A DNA stretch of 64,000 nucleotides from Candidatus Gastranaerophilales bacterium (GCA_944326475.1 CALVEC010000013.1:1-64000); one strand, 5' to 3'. Positions 55,499 through 63,535 are shown, counted from the first letter of the stretch. The notes: generated by a model from the sequence alone, not told the origin. Program-made: numbers and translations.

Positions 55499-56719
55499 AT
55501 GCAGCCGCTGAATCTGAAAGATAAAATAGAAAAAATACTTCCGTCTGAAACAAAAAAAGTAATCTATGAATGTGCGAAAATAGCTCATTTAAAAGATTAC
55601 AGAATATTTCTTGTCGGAGGTGTTGTCCGGGATTTACTCCTTGACAGAAATGTTTTTGATATAGACATAACTGTTCAGGGTGATGCTATTGAGTTTTGCA
55701 AGCTTTTACAAACAGAAACAGAATGCAGCATAATTCAAATTCAAGAGGATTTAAAAACTGCAAAAGTCAGATTTGAAAACAATGTTACAATAGACTTTGC
55801 CTCGACCCGTCAAGAAGAATACCCCCAAAAAGGACATCTTCCGGTTGTCACAAAAACCGGCTGTGTGCTGTCTCGCGATGTAAAAAGAAGGGATTTTACA
55901 ATAAACGCAATTGCCGCAGCTCTTAACTCAGACAGTTATGGCAGGATTATCGACTACGCAGGCGGAATTGAGGATTTGAAAAACAAAACCCTCAGAGTTT
56001 TGCACGAGAAAAGTTTTATTGATGACCCTTCGAGAATAATCAGAGGTTTGAAATTCAGTGTCAGACTCGGCTTTGAACTTGACAAAAAGACAAAACAGCT
56101 TCAAGACAACTATTTAAATGCTCCAAATAGAGACCTTAGCCGTATGCGTATAAAATCAGAGCTGCAGCAAACTTTTGAACTCAACTCTCCGGCAGCTTTT
56201 GACAGATGCGTTGCACAAAAAATTTATAAAATATTTACAGAGGATGCGAACAAAAATATTAAAGGGCAGGAGATATTTGATATTTCAGCAAAATACAAAA
56301 CGGAAATAAAACACCTCTGGCTCGTATATCTCGGAGTTTTGTTCACCTGTAAAGAAGATGCAGAGTTTTTTAATTTTGAAAAAAATGAAAAACGCCTGCT
56401 CATAGATGCACTCGATATGATAGCGGAAAATCCGCGTACAGATGATTTGTTTAAAGTATACAAGTTTTTTGAAAACAAATGTATCGAATCTATTCTTATT
56501 TTTTACCTGGTTACTAAAAATGAAAATGCAATGCTGTTTCTTGAAAAATTAAGGAAATTCCGCGTTGAAACAACAGGCGAAGATTTAATAAACATGGACT
56601 TTTTGCCGGGTGCACAGTTCTCTGAAATTTTTGATTTAGTCTTAAAAGAACGGCTCGAAGGCAGAGTCTCGAACAAACGTGAAGAAATTGATTTTATCAA
56701 AACTTTAAAAAATAGTTGA
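55499..56719 (+). CDS. cca: CCA tRNA nucleotidyltransferase / poly(A) polymerase family
   Basis: Class II nucleotidyltransferase that builds or repairs the CCA end of tRNA. Visible motifs are FLVGGVVRDLLLDRNVFDID (GG and DxD), VKRRDFTINAIAAAL, and the DPSRIIRGLKFSVRLGFEL block. At 406 residues it may have an A-adding or CC-adding role only; the sequence does not tell. A tRNA-Gly gene with an encoded CCA follows 41 bp downstream. Confidence 0.92.
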   Translation: MQPLNLKDKIEKILPSETKKVIYECAKIAHLKDYRIFLVGGVVRDLLLDRNVFDIDITVQGDAIEFCKLLQTETECSIIQIQEDLKTAKVRFENNVTIDFASTRQEEYPQKGHLPVVTKTGCVLSRDVKRRDFTINAIAAALNSDSYGRIIDYAGGIEDLKNKTLRVLHEKSFIDDPSRIIRGLKFSVRLGFELDKKTKQLQDNYLNAPNRDLSRMRIKSELQQTFELNSPAAFDRCVAQKIYKIFTEDANKNIKGQEIFDISAKYKTEIKHLWLVYLGVLFTCKEDAEFFNFEKNEKRLLIDALDMIAENPRTDDLFKVYKFFENKCIESILIFYLVTKNENAMLFLEKLRKFRVETTGEDLINMDFLPGAQFSEIFDLVLKERLEGRVSNKREEIDFIKTLKNS

Positions 56720-56743
56720 AAAATAAATTTGCGCATGTATAAT
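56716..56743 (+). promoter_or_regulatory. Promoter of tRNA-Gly
   Basis: TTGAAA (56716-56721), 16-bp spacer, TATAAT (56738-56743), 17 bp before the tRNA. The -35 overlaps the cca stop codon. Confidence 0.65.
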
Positions 56744-56760
56744 AAACATACGCGATAAAT

Positions 56761-56835
56761 GCGGAAGTAGTTCAGTGGTAGAACACTTCCTTGCCAAGGA
56801 AGGGGTCGCGGGTTCGAGTCCCGTCTTCCGCTCCA
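56761..56835 (+). tRNA. tRNA-Gly (anticodon GCC)
   Basis: Acceptor stem GCGGAAG pairs with CTTCCGC. The anticodon arm is CTTCC-TTGCCAA-GGAAG with anticodon GCC. The T-arm contains GGTTCGAGTCCC. Discriminator T and an encoded CCA (56833-56835) complete it. Confidence 0.97.
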
Positions 56836-56840
56836 TTAAG

Positions 56841-56865
56841 AAAAGCACCATTAAGGTGCTTTTTT
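56841..56865 (+). terminator. Terminator after tRNA-Gly
   Basis: AAAAGCACC/GGTGCTTTT stem with a 5-nt loop, then T6. Confidence 0.85.
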
Positions 56866-56879
56866 ATTGCTTAAAACAA

Positions 56880-56891
56880 GGGACTCGAACC
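56880..56891 (-). repeat. Inverted copy of the tRNA T-arm
   Basis: GGGACTCGAACC is the exact reverse complement of the T-arm segment at 56811-56822. It could be a relic of a second tRNA or of an integration event, or chance. The bases after it (56892-56970) hold nothing else recognisable. Confidence 0.5.
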
Positions 56892-56979
56892 AACCGACTT
56901 TAATGCAGACAAGCTGCGGGCAGGAGATATGCTCACATTATATTTTTCCGGACATTTTAATTTGGTATTTTTATATCGC

Positions 56980-57008
56980 TTGACATTTTATAGACAATTG
57001 TCTATAAT
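56980..57008 (+). promoter_or_regulatory. Consensus promoter with SOS-type palindromic operator
   Basis: TTGACA (56980-56985), 17-bp spacer and TATAAT (57003-57008) form a full consensus promoter. The 18-bp perfect palindrome TATAGACAATTGTCTATA (56989-57006) fills the spacer and enters the -10, ideally placed for repression. It lies just before the LexA-like gene. The ATG is only 6 bp past the -10, so the mRNA is probably leaderless. Confidence 0.85.
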
Positions 57009-57014
57009 GATATT

Positions 57015-57590
57015 ATGTTAAGCGAAAAACAAAAAAACTTTTTTGAAAATATAAAAAAACTATACGGCAAAGAACCATTGCCGAGTTTTGAAAAAATTGC
57101 ACAAGAACTGGGGTTTCGCCACAAAAATTCTGTCTGGCAATATTTCAACAAGCTGAAAGAAGAAGATTTGGTCAGAGAAAAGAACGGTCGTTTTTTCATA
57201 AACCCTGAATCCTTCGGCGCAATTCTTTTCAGCTCGACAGTAAAAGCCGGTTTTGCTTCCCTTGCGGAAGAAGGCATTGAAAAAAGAGTTTCGCTGGACT
57301 ATGACTTTGACCTGGACAATCCTTCGACATTCATGTTCAAAGTCTCCGGCGACTCTATGGTCAATGCCGGTATTTTTGAAGGTGATACGGTTATCATAAA
57401 AAAAACCGCAGCCGCAAAAGATGGAGATATAGTATTGGCTTATATAGACGGAGGCTATACGCTCAAAACATACCGTAGTAAAAACGGAAAAGTTTGGCTG
57501 CAGCCCGAAAATTCAGCATACCCTGTAATAACGCCCAAAGAAACTCTGACGATTTTCGGTGTGGCGACAGGAATTGTAAGAAAGTATTAA
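57015..57590 (+). CDS. lexA: LexA-like SOS repressor (S24 autoprotease)
   Basis: A self-cleaving repressor of 191 residues. The N-terminal winged helix-turn-helix is about 1-60 (FEKIAQELGFRHKNSVWQYF). The scissile Ala-Gly is A78-G79 in STVKAGFAS. The S24 peptidase has Ser114 in KVSGDSMVNAGIF and Lys151 in GGYTLKTY. All elements for RecA-stimulated cleavage are present. No Shine-Dalgarno exists; the start codon sits at the predicted transcription start. umuC follows 110 bp downstream, with the palindromic operator as probable autoregulatory site. It might be a local umuDC-type regulator rather than the only LexA. Confidence 0.88.
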   Translation: MLSEKQKNFFENIKKLYGKEPLPSFEKIAQELGFRHKNSVWQYFNKLKEEDLVREKNGRFFINPESFGAILFSSTVKAGFASLAEEGIEKRVSLDYDFDLDNPSTFMFKVSGDSMVNAGIFEGDTVIIKKTAAAKDGDIVLAYIDGGYTLKTYRSKNGKVWLQPENSAYPVITPKETLTIFGVATGIVRKY

Positions 57591-57623
57591 AATGCAAATA
57601 TAGAATATCCTTCCCATGACACG

Positions 57624-57657
57624 GTGAAAACATTATACCTATTTATAATGTTTTCAC
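57624..57657 (+). repeat. 14-bp perfect inverted repeat between lexA and umuC
   Basis: GTGAAAACATTATA and TATAATGTTTTCAC are separated by 6 bp. The right arm includes a TATAAT hexamer (57644-57649). A pyrimidine-rich tail follows without a T run. It may be a weak terminator or a regulator site. Confidence 0.6.
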
Positions 57658-57700
57658 CCTTCTTCTTACCGACTGCACTACTAAAAATGAGCAATAAAAT

Positions 57701-58885
57701 ATGGCAGAAATAGCACTTGTAGATTGTAACAATTTTTTCGTATCCTGTGAACAACTGATGAATCCTGATTTATTAGGAAAGCCGGTATGCGTTTTGAGCA
57801 ATAACGACGGATGTGTTGTTGCACGCTCTAATGAGGCGAAAAAACTGGGTATCACTATGGGAATGCCGTTATTTATGGCAAAAAAGCAGTTTCGGAATGC
57901 ACCGGTTATCTATCTTTCGGGCAGACATGAATTGTACCGGGATATTTCAAAACGAATAATGAAAAAATTATCTTCGTTCACTCCGGCTGTCGAAGTATAT
58001 TCCATTGATGAAGCGTTTCTCGATTTGAGCGGACTAAAAAAGCTTTACCGGATGTCTTTTAAAGAAATTATTTTAAAAATTAAAAATGACATAAAAGAAG
58101 AAATAGGCATCCCTGTTTCAATAGGGCTAGCTCCTACAAAAACACTTGCAAAACTGGCTTGCGAAAAAGCGAAAAAACTTCCTTACACAAACGGAATTTA
58201 TCGGATACGATTAAGAAATCTTGAGGAAGAAATGTACAATACACCTATTGAAGACATCTGGGGTGTCGGAAAGAATACAGCTGCACTTTTTCATAAATAC
58301 GGAATTTACAAGGCAAGTGAAATAGTGAAGCAAAGTGACTTTTGGCTTGACAAAATCTGGGGTAAAAAAGGTGTAGAGCTGAAACAAGAGCTTGAGGGCA
58401 TAAGTGTTTATCCGGTTGTAGACAAACCTGCACTGCCTAAATCCATACAGCGCACATCTTCTTTCCCTCAGTTCTCTACAGATAAACATTACATAAAAAC
58501 ACAGCTCCACACCCATCTGCATGATACTTGCCGGAAACTCCGCAAAGAAAAATTAAAAAGCGAAATAATCGGAGTAATGCTCAAAACAAAGGATTTTCTT
58601 GTACTGTCAGAATCTATTGTACTGCCGCAGCCGACAGACAATGAGATGATTATTATGGAGTATATAGACAAACTGTTCGAGCGTATGTACAAACCCGAAA
58701 TAATTTATCGCTCGTCCGGAATATATGCCGGCAAACTGTCACCCGCAGAAACAACCCAGCTTTTCCTTTTCCAAAACGAAAAAGACAAAAAAACAGAAAA
58801 ACTTACCAAACTGTGGGATAAAATCGAAAAAAAATACGGCACAAAAAGTTTACAAATAGGAACTTATTTTATACATAATGAATAA
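57701..58885 (+). CDS. umuC: Y-family DNA polymerase UmuC
   Basis: Error-prone lesion-bypass polymerase of the Pol V type. The catalytic pattern is LVDCNNFFVSCEQL with the first Asp, then VLSNNDGCVVARSNEAKKLG, and VYSIDEAFLDLSG with the Asp-Glu pair. The thumb helix-hairpin-helix (DIWGVGKNTAALFHKYG) and little finger follow. At 394 residues it is a little shorter than E. coli UmuC. It lies in the same direction as the LexA-like gene. No separate UmuD is present; the LexA-like protein is the only S24 protein here. Confidence 0.94.
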   Translation: MAEIALVDCNNFFVSCEQLMNPDLLGKPVCVLSNNDGCVVARSNEAKKLGITMGMPLFMAKKQFRNAPVIYLSGRHELYRDISKRIMKKLSSFTPAVEVYSIDEAFLDLSGLKKLYRMSFKEIILKIKNDIKEEIGIPVSIGLAPTKTLAKLACEKAKKLPYTNGIYRIRLRNLEEEMYNTPIEDIWGVGKNTAALFHKYGIYKASEIVKQSDFWLDKIWGKKGVELKQELEGISVYPVVDKPALPKSIQRTSSFPQFSTDKHYIKTQLHTHLHDTCRKLRKEKLKSEIIGVMLKTKDFLVLSESIVLPQPTDNEMIIMEYIDKLFERMYKPEIIYRSSGIYAGKLSPAETTQLFLFQNEKDKKTEKLTKLWDKIEKKYGTKSLQIGTYFIHNE

Positions 58886-58894
58886 GTGAATCTT

Positions 58895-59623
58895 CTATCC
58901 CAAATCTTTATTAAAATATCCGACGATATACTTTAAATATTTAATTGCTTCTTCATAGGTAAGAGTTATGATTTTTCTGCTTCTGTGGTCGAACAGTTCT
59001 ATTTCATTAGTTTCTTTATTTACACTTTTTATATTGTAACAGTGATAATCGCTCAATTTTTTATTAAAAGTCATGAGCGTGCCGGCAACAAAACTGCTGT
59101 CATTTCTTTCACTTATACTGTCCAAAATATTTCTTCCGGTTTCTTCCTTTCGTTTCAGATTCACCATTAAACTGCTCTCATTTATCTTTATAGGCAATTT
59201 CCCCGTAAACATCTCCAGAAAAATAGAGGGTTTGTTAAACTCAAATTTTTCGTTGCAATCAGGGAATCTGCATATCCAGGGTTTTTTAGACGGATATTTG
59301 CCCAAAAGTTTATTCATTGCGACTTCAACAGCTTTGATAATAGGGTTATGAGGCTGGTCTATTTCAATCGGATTTTTAAATTTATCCATATACACAAGAG
59401 CTTCCATTTCTTTTTCAGTAACGAAAAAGTCCTCTCCATGACCGTTTATATTATTGAATCTAATACGAAAACCATCGTTTGTATGTGCAATATTTTGCAT
59501 AAGAATTTTTCTGCCGTTACCGCTTTGTGTCAGGGCACCTATTGAAGACACAAGGTAACAGTCTTGAAAATGCTGCACAGCATGCCTGAGATTTTGTAAT
59601 TCAAAAATTCCGATTGGTTTCAT
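58895..59623 (-). CDS. Divergent calpain-like cysteine protease
   Basis: A 242-residue protein that resembles the C-terminal domain of the calpain-like protease at 51696. HFQDCYLVSSIGALTQ (Gln20, Cys22) corresponds to the Gln/Cys of the calpain active site. IIKAVEVAMNKLLGKY and SIFLEMFTGK match the DARAIEIAVNKYF and MAFEVLFGKG helices of the larger protein. LSDYHCYNIKSV supplies a His194, and IELFDHRSRK sits where NPW is expected. Tyr replaces the usual Trp after Cys, and the third residue is not the canonical Asn, so activity is uncertain. No signal peptide. Confidence 0.7.
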   Translation of the reverse strand: MKPIGIFELQNLRHAVQHFQDCYLVSSIGALTQSGNGRKILMQNIAHTNDGFRIRFNNINGHGEDFFVTEKEMEALVYMDKFKNPIEIDQPHNPIIKAVEVAMNKLLGKYPSKKPWICRFPDCNEKFEFNKPSIFLEMFTGKLPIKINESSLMVNLKRKEETGRNILDSISERNDSSFVAGTLMTFNKKLSDYHCYNIKSVNKETNEIELFDHRSRKIITLTYEEAIKYLKYIVGYFNKDLG

Positions 59624-59697
59624 AGTCTGAAAAAAACATGTGAATGTAAAAATTTGTTATTGCAAAAAAATTTTTTTAGGAGTTTTATTTTTGATGT

Positions 59698-60693
59698 ATG
59701 AAAATAAGTAGTTACAACACCGATTACAGAATCAAATTAAATAAAATACAAAATAATAAAACACCGAATTTCTCCGGTTTATTTCCCAAAGGACTGTTAA
59801 AAGATATATTTTGTAAACAAAAAAACAGCTTCGCAGGTGGTCTTTCCAAGATAAAAAATATTCATCCGGGAGCATACGGGACAGAATGCAAACATTCAAT
59901 ACCGCTTTCGGATTTTAACGACCAATTCAATTCAAAAGATTTGGAAAAACTTTATAAAAAGGGACTTTCAACAAATACAAACGCCTGGGCTGATTGTTTT
60001 CTAAAATCCAGCGCAGACAAACCGCTTTCTACTTCCTCTGTTTATGATTGTTCAGTATTGTACTTATTTAATGAAAAAAATAATACACATTTTTTGTACC
60101 ATTCATATTTTAACGCTGATGAAAAACTTTTTCAATTTTTAATAAAGACCTTTATGCCTGAAGGCTTTACAAGAGCAGGAATTGTTCCCGGTGACAAAAG
60201 CTGGTCTATCCGTCACAAACAAACAATACCGACTATGTTTAATGTACTTAGAAAAAATAACAAAAAGGCTTCGATAACGGTATACCATGACAGTTCAAGC
60301 CTCCCTGAAATTGTCGGACATAACGGCAGCATATTTGAAATTCCGAACAGAAGAACAGCTTTGGGACTTAACGACGCAGGGCAGGCAAGCTTTAAGATAT
60401 GTGATTTAAAGTTGAATAATATTCTCGGAGAAATTGATTATAATACTAACAGCTCGCTTAGAATAGCTGTTTTGAGAAATTTTTTTGCTGAAAAAAAATA
60501 CGATAACGAAATTTTAAAAGTTTTGAATAATTTGCTCGATAAAAGACAGGAAATAATAAACAAAATAGAAGCATGCAAAACTCAGGAGGAGCTGGAGTTA
60601 TTGCTAAAACCCTTAGATTATCAAGAAAAATTAAAATACATCAAGCCTGTTTATATTCAAAAACAAAAATTATTGGGCGAAGATATTTTGTAA
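59698..60693 (+). CDS. Unknown protein, possible CheD/CNF-type Cys-His deamidase fold
   Basis: A 331-residue protein without a family I can name with certainty. The N-terminus MKISSYNTDYRIKLNKIQNN leads to KTPNFSGLF. In the centre, YDCSVLYLFNEKNNTHFLYH places a Cys118 and His131 on adjacent strands, as in CheD, CNF1 and BLF1 deamidases. The following parts (helix FLIKTFMPEGFTRAGIVPGD, then HKQTIPTMFNVLRKNN, then ITVYHDSSS and HNGSIFEIPN) match the order of CheD elements. The C-terminal 80 residues are helical. AGGAG is 15 nt upstream of the ATG. Coding is very likely; the fold assignment is a hypothesis. Confidence 0.7.
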   Translation: MKISSYNTDYRIKLNKIQNNKTPNFSGLFPKGLLKDIFCKQKNSFAGGLSKIKNIHPGAYGTECKHSIPLSDFNDQFNSKDLEKLYKKGLSTNTNAWADCFLKSSADKPLSTSSVYDCSVLYLFNEKNNTHFLYHSYFNADEKLFQFLIKTFMPEGFTRAGIVPGDKSWSIRHKQTIPTMFNVLRKNNKKASITVYHDSSSLPEIVGHNGSIFEIPNRRTALGLNDAGQASFKICDLKLNNILGEIDYNTNSSLRIAVLRNFFAEKKYDNEILKVLNNLLDKRQEIINKIEACKTQEELELLLKPLDYQEKLKYIKPVYIQKQKLLGEDIL

Positions 60694-60735
60694 TTTGAAA
60701 TATTCAAAATAGCAGTTTTTTCTTTTGCTTTAAAC

Positions 60736-61053
60736 TTAGTTTGAAATCAGTTTTAATCCGGTAATTCCGCATACAATCAGTGCAATACAAAAAAGCCTCA
60801 CTGTCGTAACCGGTTCTTTAAAAAGTATAATTCCTAAAATAACTGTTCCGATTGTACCTATACCCGTCCATATTGCATAAGCAGTCCCAAGAGGCAGATT
60901 TTTCAGCGCCAGAGCAAGAAAATAAAAACTTGCAATCATACATATTACTGTTAATACAGACGGTATAATCTGCGTAAAACCGTGTGAAAACTTTAAACCC
61001 ACAGCCCAGCTTATTTCAAATATTCCTGCTATCAATAAATAAAACCAATGCAT
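60736..61053 (-). CDS. sugE: SMR-family guanidinium exporter (SugE/Gdx)
   Basis: Four-helix small multidrug resistance protein of 105 residues. The start MHWFYLLIAGIFEISWAVGL contains the conserved Glu of helix 1. The segment GTAYAIWTGIGTIGTVILGI is the SugE form, which in characterised members exports guanidinium. AAAGGA precedes ATG 61053. The gene follows a guanidine-I riboswitch, which supports the substrate. Confidence 0.92.
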   Translation of the reverse strand: MHWFYLLIAGIFEISWAVGLKFSHGFTQIIPSVLTVICMIASFYFLALALKNLPLGTAYAIWTGIGTIGTVILGIILFKEPVTTVRLFCIALIVCGITGLKLISN

Positions 61054-61078
61054 ATTTCTTCCTTTCGTCGTTTGTATT

Positions 61079-61192
61079 AAAAAACCCGGGAGATAAAGAA
61101 TATCTCCCAGGTTTTTATCCTTCCGTGTACACAAATATCTTGTGAATTTTCTCTCGGACCAGCCGGTATATCCGCGGAACCCTAGAAAATTT
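61079..61192 (-). promoter_or_regulatory. Guanidine-I (ykkC class) riboswitch with terminator
   Basis: Read on the minus strand, the leader contains the ykkC hallmarks: TCTAGGGTTCCGC, then GGCTGGTCCGAGAGA, then ACACGGAAGGATAAAAACC. These fold into the known guanidine-I aptamer. The last part, CCTGGGAGAT..TCTCCCGGG followed by a T run (61079-61112), is the intrinsic terminator. Guanidine binding is expected to prevent its formation and switch on sugE. Confidence 0.92.
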
Positions 61193-61212
61193 AGTTATTC
61201 AATTTTAAGTAC

Positions 61213-61240
61213 ATTATACATTAAACAGCGACAAAAGCAA
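61213..61240 (-). promoter_or_regulatory. Promoter of the riboswitch-sugE transcript
   Basis: On the minus strand TTGCTT (61235-61240), 16 bp, TATAAT (61213-61218), about 20 bp upstream of the aptamer. It lies just after the stop of the PBP gene. Confidence 0.65.
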
Positions 61241-61249
61241 ACAATTCTA

Positions 61250-63331
61250 TTATCTTCCGAGCGGATTCAAAGGAGGAGCCGGAGGAATCGGAGGCGTCGG
61301 CGGTTTTGTATTCAGGAATGTGTTATTGAAAGAATTTGGATTTGTTTCCTGCTGGTTTGGCGCGGCACTTTCACCTGACAAATTCTCTGCCGTTTGCTGC
61401 GGCTCTTGCTGTGTTTCCTGCTGCTGCATATCTTCATCATTATCAGCTTCAGATGGAGTTTCCGTTTTAGCGGGCATATTACCGTTCCGTTTTAGCTGCA
61501 CTTCCGGATAGTCAAACTTCGATGCACCAAATTTTTCAGTTAATACAGTCATCGTATCCTTCCATATCATAGCCGGAACTGTACCGCCGTAGATACCGCC
61601 GGTTTTCGTATTGTCGTCGCGTCCGACCCAAATACCGGTAACAACATCCGGAGTATATCCGTAGAATGAGGCATCTTTGTTGTCATCTGTCGTACCTGTT
61701 TTTGCAGCCGCAGGCTTTCCTATGTTAGCACGTTTGGCTGTACCGGACTCTATTACCGTTTCAAGCATTGCAGTCAAAACAGCCGCCGTATTAAGGTTTA
61801 AGACCTTCATTACTCTTGTCTTAGGCGCCTGATATATGATTTTGCCTCTTGACGTTTCTATTCTCTCAATAGCATACGGTTTAACTTTAAAACCTCCGTT
61901 TGCAAAAGTTCCGTATGCAATAGTCATTTCATAGAGCTTAACACCGTTTGAACCGAGGGCTATTGTAAGGTCATACTCAAGCGGAGTTGTAATACCGAGA
62001 GAACGGGCAATACCGATTACAGAACGTACTCCGACTTCTTTGATAAGTCTGACAGCCATAACGTTGGAAGATATTGTTAAACCGGCATACAGCGGAAGCT
62101 GACCTCTGTACCTGTTGCCATAGTTCTTTGGCGACCAGCCGTTTAGATTTATCGGTGTGTCTTCAAGATAGTCGTTCGGACCCCAGCCTTTTTCAATAGC
62201 TGCCGCATATACAAAAGGTTTGAAAGCTGAACCGGGCGGTCTTACTGCCTGAGTAACCCTGTCATACTGGCTTTTTCCGTAATCTCTGCCCCCGATATAT
62301 ACGTAAACTTCGCCGGTAATCGGGGAGAACGAAAATACCGCAGCCTGTGTTTTGGAACCGTATGGCGCAAGGTTTTTGTTCATTGAATTTTCAGCAGCTT
62401 TTTGCGCTGCATAATTAAGGGTTGTGACTATTTTATAACCGCCTTGGGAAATCTCTGTTTCATCAAATCCAAGCTCCTCAAGTTCCTGCATTGCAAAATC
62501 GACAAAGTACGGAGCACGATTCAATGAATATACATCAGGATTTGAGTTAAGATGCAGTTTTTCATCAAGTGCTTTTTTGTACTGGTCTTTTGTTATATAT
62601 CTCATTTTTAACATACGAAGAAGAACCTGATTTCTTCTTTCGATAGCAAGTTTTTTATTGTTGAACGGCGAGTATACCGAAGGTGCCTGCGGTAAGCCTG
62701 CAATCAATGCACATTCCGCCAGAGTAAGTTCATTCAAAGGTTTATTAAAGTAAATTTGTGCAGCACCGGCAACACCATATGCACCTGAACCCAGGTATAC
62801 GTTGTTTAAGTACATTTCAAGAATCTGGTCTTTGTCTATGGTTTTTTCAATTCTTGCCGCAACAATAAATTCTTTTATTTTCCTGTCAAAAGTCTTTTCA
62901 TTGCTGAGGAAAAGTATTCTTGCAAGCTGTTGGGTTATTGTACTTGCGCCCTGAACGAAACTGCCGGCTTTAAGGTTTACGAGCGTTGAACGAATAAGCC
63001 CGACAGGATCGTATCCGTGATGATGATAGAAATTTTTGTCCTCTGTTGCTATTATCGCATTTTTCAAATCTTCCGGAACTTTTTCAATATCAACCTTTTC
63101 AAAACGATATGCAGTAAATGTCTTTATTACTTCATCATCTGACGAGTAAAATTTTGTAACTATATTAGGTTTAAAACCATCCAGGTTTTGAATTGGCGGA
63201 AGGGAGTTCAAATACAAATTTACCCCAATAAATGAGGCAAGAGCTATTGAAAACAATATAATCAAAAGCTGTTTGAACGGATTGTTTTTTTTAGGATTTC
63301 TTATTCGCCGCGGTGTATAAAATTCTGACAT
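61250..63331 (-). CDS. Class A penicillin-binding protein 1A
   Basis: Bifunctional peptidoglycan synthase of 693 residues. One N-terminal membrane helix (about 23-45) anchors it. The GT51 domain has ATEDKNFYHHHGYDPVGL (catalytic Glu), GASTITQQLARILFL and RKIKEFIVAARIE. The transpeptidase has SxxK in RPPGSAFKPFVYA, SxN in TISSNVMAVRL and KTG in AAKTGTTDDNKDASFYGYTP. The C-terminal tail is Gln/Glu/Pro/Asn-rich and disordered, ending in repeated Pro. No terminator lies right after the stop; the riboswitch terminator may end readthrough. Confidence 0.96.
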   Translation of the reverse strand: MSEFYTPRRIRNPKKNNPFKQLLIILFSIALASFIGVNLYLNSLPPIQNLDGFKPNIVTKFYSSDDEVIKTFTAYRFEKVDIEKVPEDLKNAIIATEDKNFYHHHGYDPVGLIRSTLVNLKAGSFVQGASTITQQLARILFLSNEKTFDRKIKEFIVAARIEKTIDKDQILEMYLNNVYLGSGAYGVAGAAQIYFNKPLNELTLAECALIAGLPQAPSVYSPFNNKKLAIERRNQVLLRMLKMRYITKDQYKKALDEKLHLNSNPDVYSLNRAPYFVDFAMQELEELGFDETEISQGGYKIVTTLNYAAQKAAENSMNKNLAPYGSKTQAAVFSFSPITGEVYVYIGGRDYGKSQYDRVTQAVRPPGSAFKPFVYAAAIEKGWGPNDYLEDTPINLNGWSPKNYGNRYRGQLPLYAGLTISSNVMAVRLIKEVGVRSVIGIARSLGITTPLEYDLTIALGSNGVKLYEMTIAYGTFANGGFKVKPYAIERIETSRGKIIYQAPKTRVMKVLNLNTAAVLTAMLETVIESGTAKRANIGKPAAAKTGTTDDNKDASFYGYTPDVVTGIWVGRDDNTKTGGIYGGTVPAMIWKDTMTVLTEKFGASKFDYPEVQLKRNGNMPAKTETPSEADNDEDMQQQETQQEPQQTAENLSGESAAPNQQETNPNSFNNTFLNTKPPTPPIPPAPPLNPLGR

Positions 63332-63472
63332 ATCTATCCCCAGTCAATTAACTTTGATATTCTATCAAATAATATTTTTAAATACAATTATAATTATATT
63401 ATCAACATTGGGCAATTATTTTAGCTTGAACATACAGTTGCATTTTTTACAAATATGCAGATATATTAAGTG

Positions 63473-63481
63473 TGTTATAAT
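63473..63481 (+). promoter_or_regulatory. Extended -10 of the hisF gene
   Basis: TG-T-TATAAT at 63473-63481, 54 bp before the ATG, with no clear -35. Confidence 0.5.
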
Positions 63482-63535
63482 TCTCATGTGAACCTAGAAA
63501 TTCAGCAGAAAAAAAAACAAAACCGGAAACAGAAC

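Noticed and set aside
57624-57657. Second LexA operator before umuC
   Set aside because: The arms do not resemble TATAGACAA..TTGTCTATA, so I kept it only as an unexplained inverted repeat.
61142-61378. Plus-strand frame over the sugE leader
   Set aside because: The region is explained by the guanidine-I riboswitch and its promoter on the minus strand, and the rest is antisense to the PBP tail.
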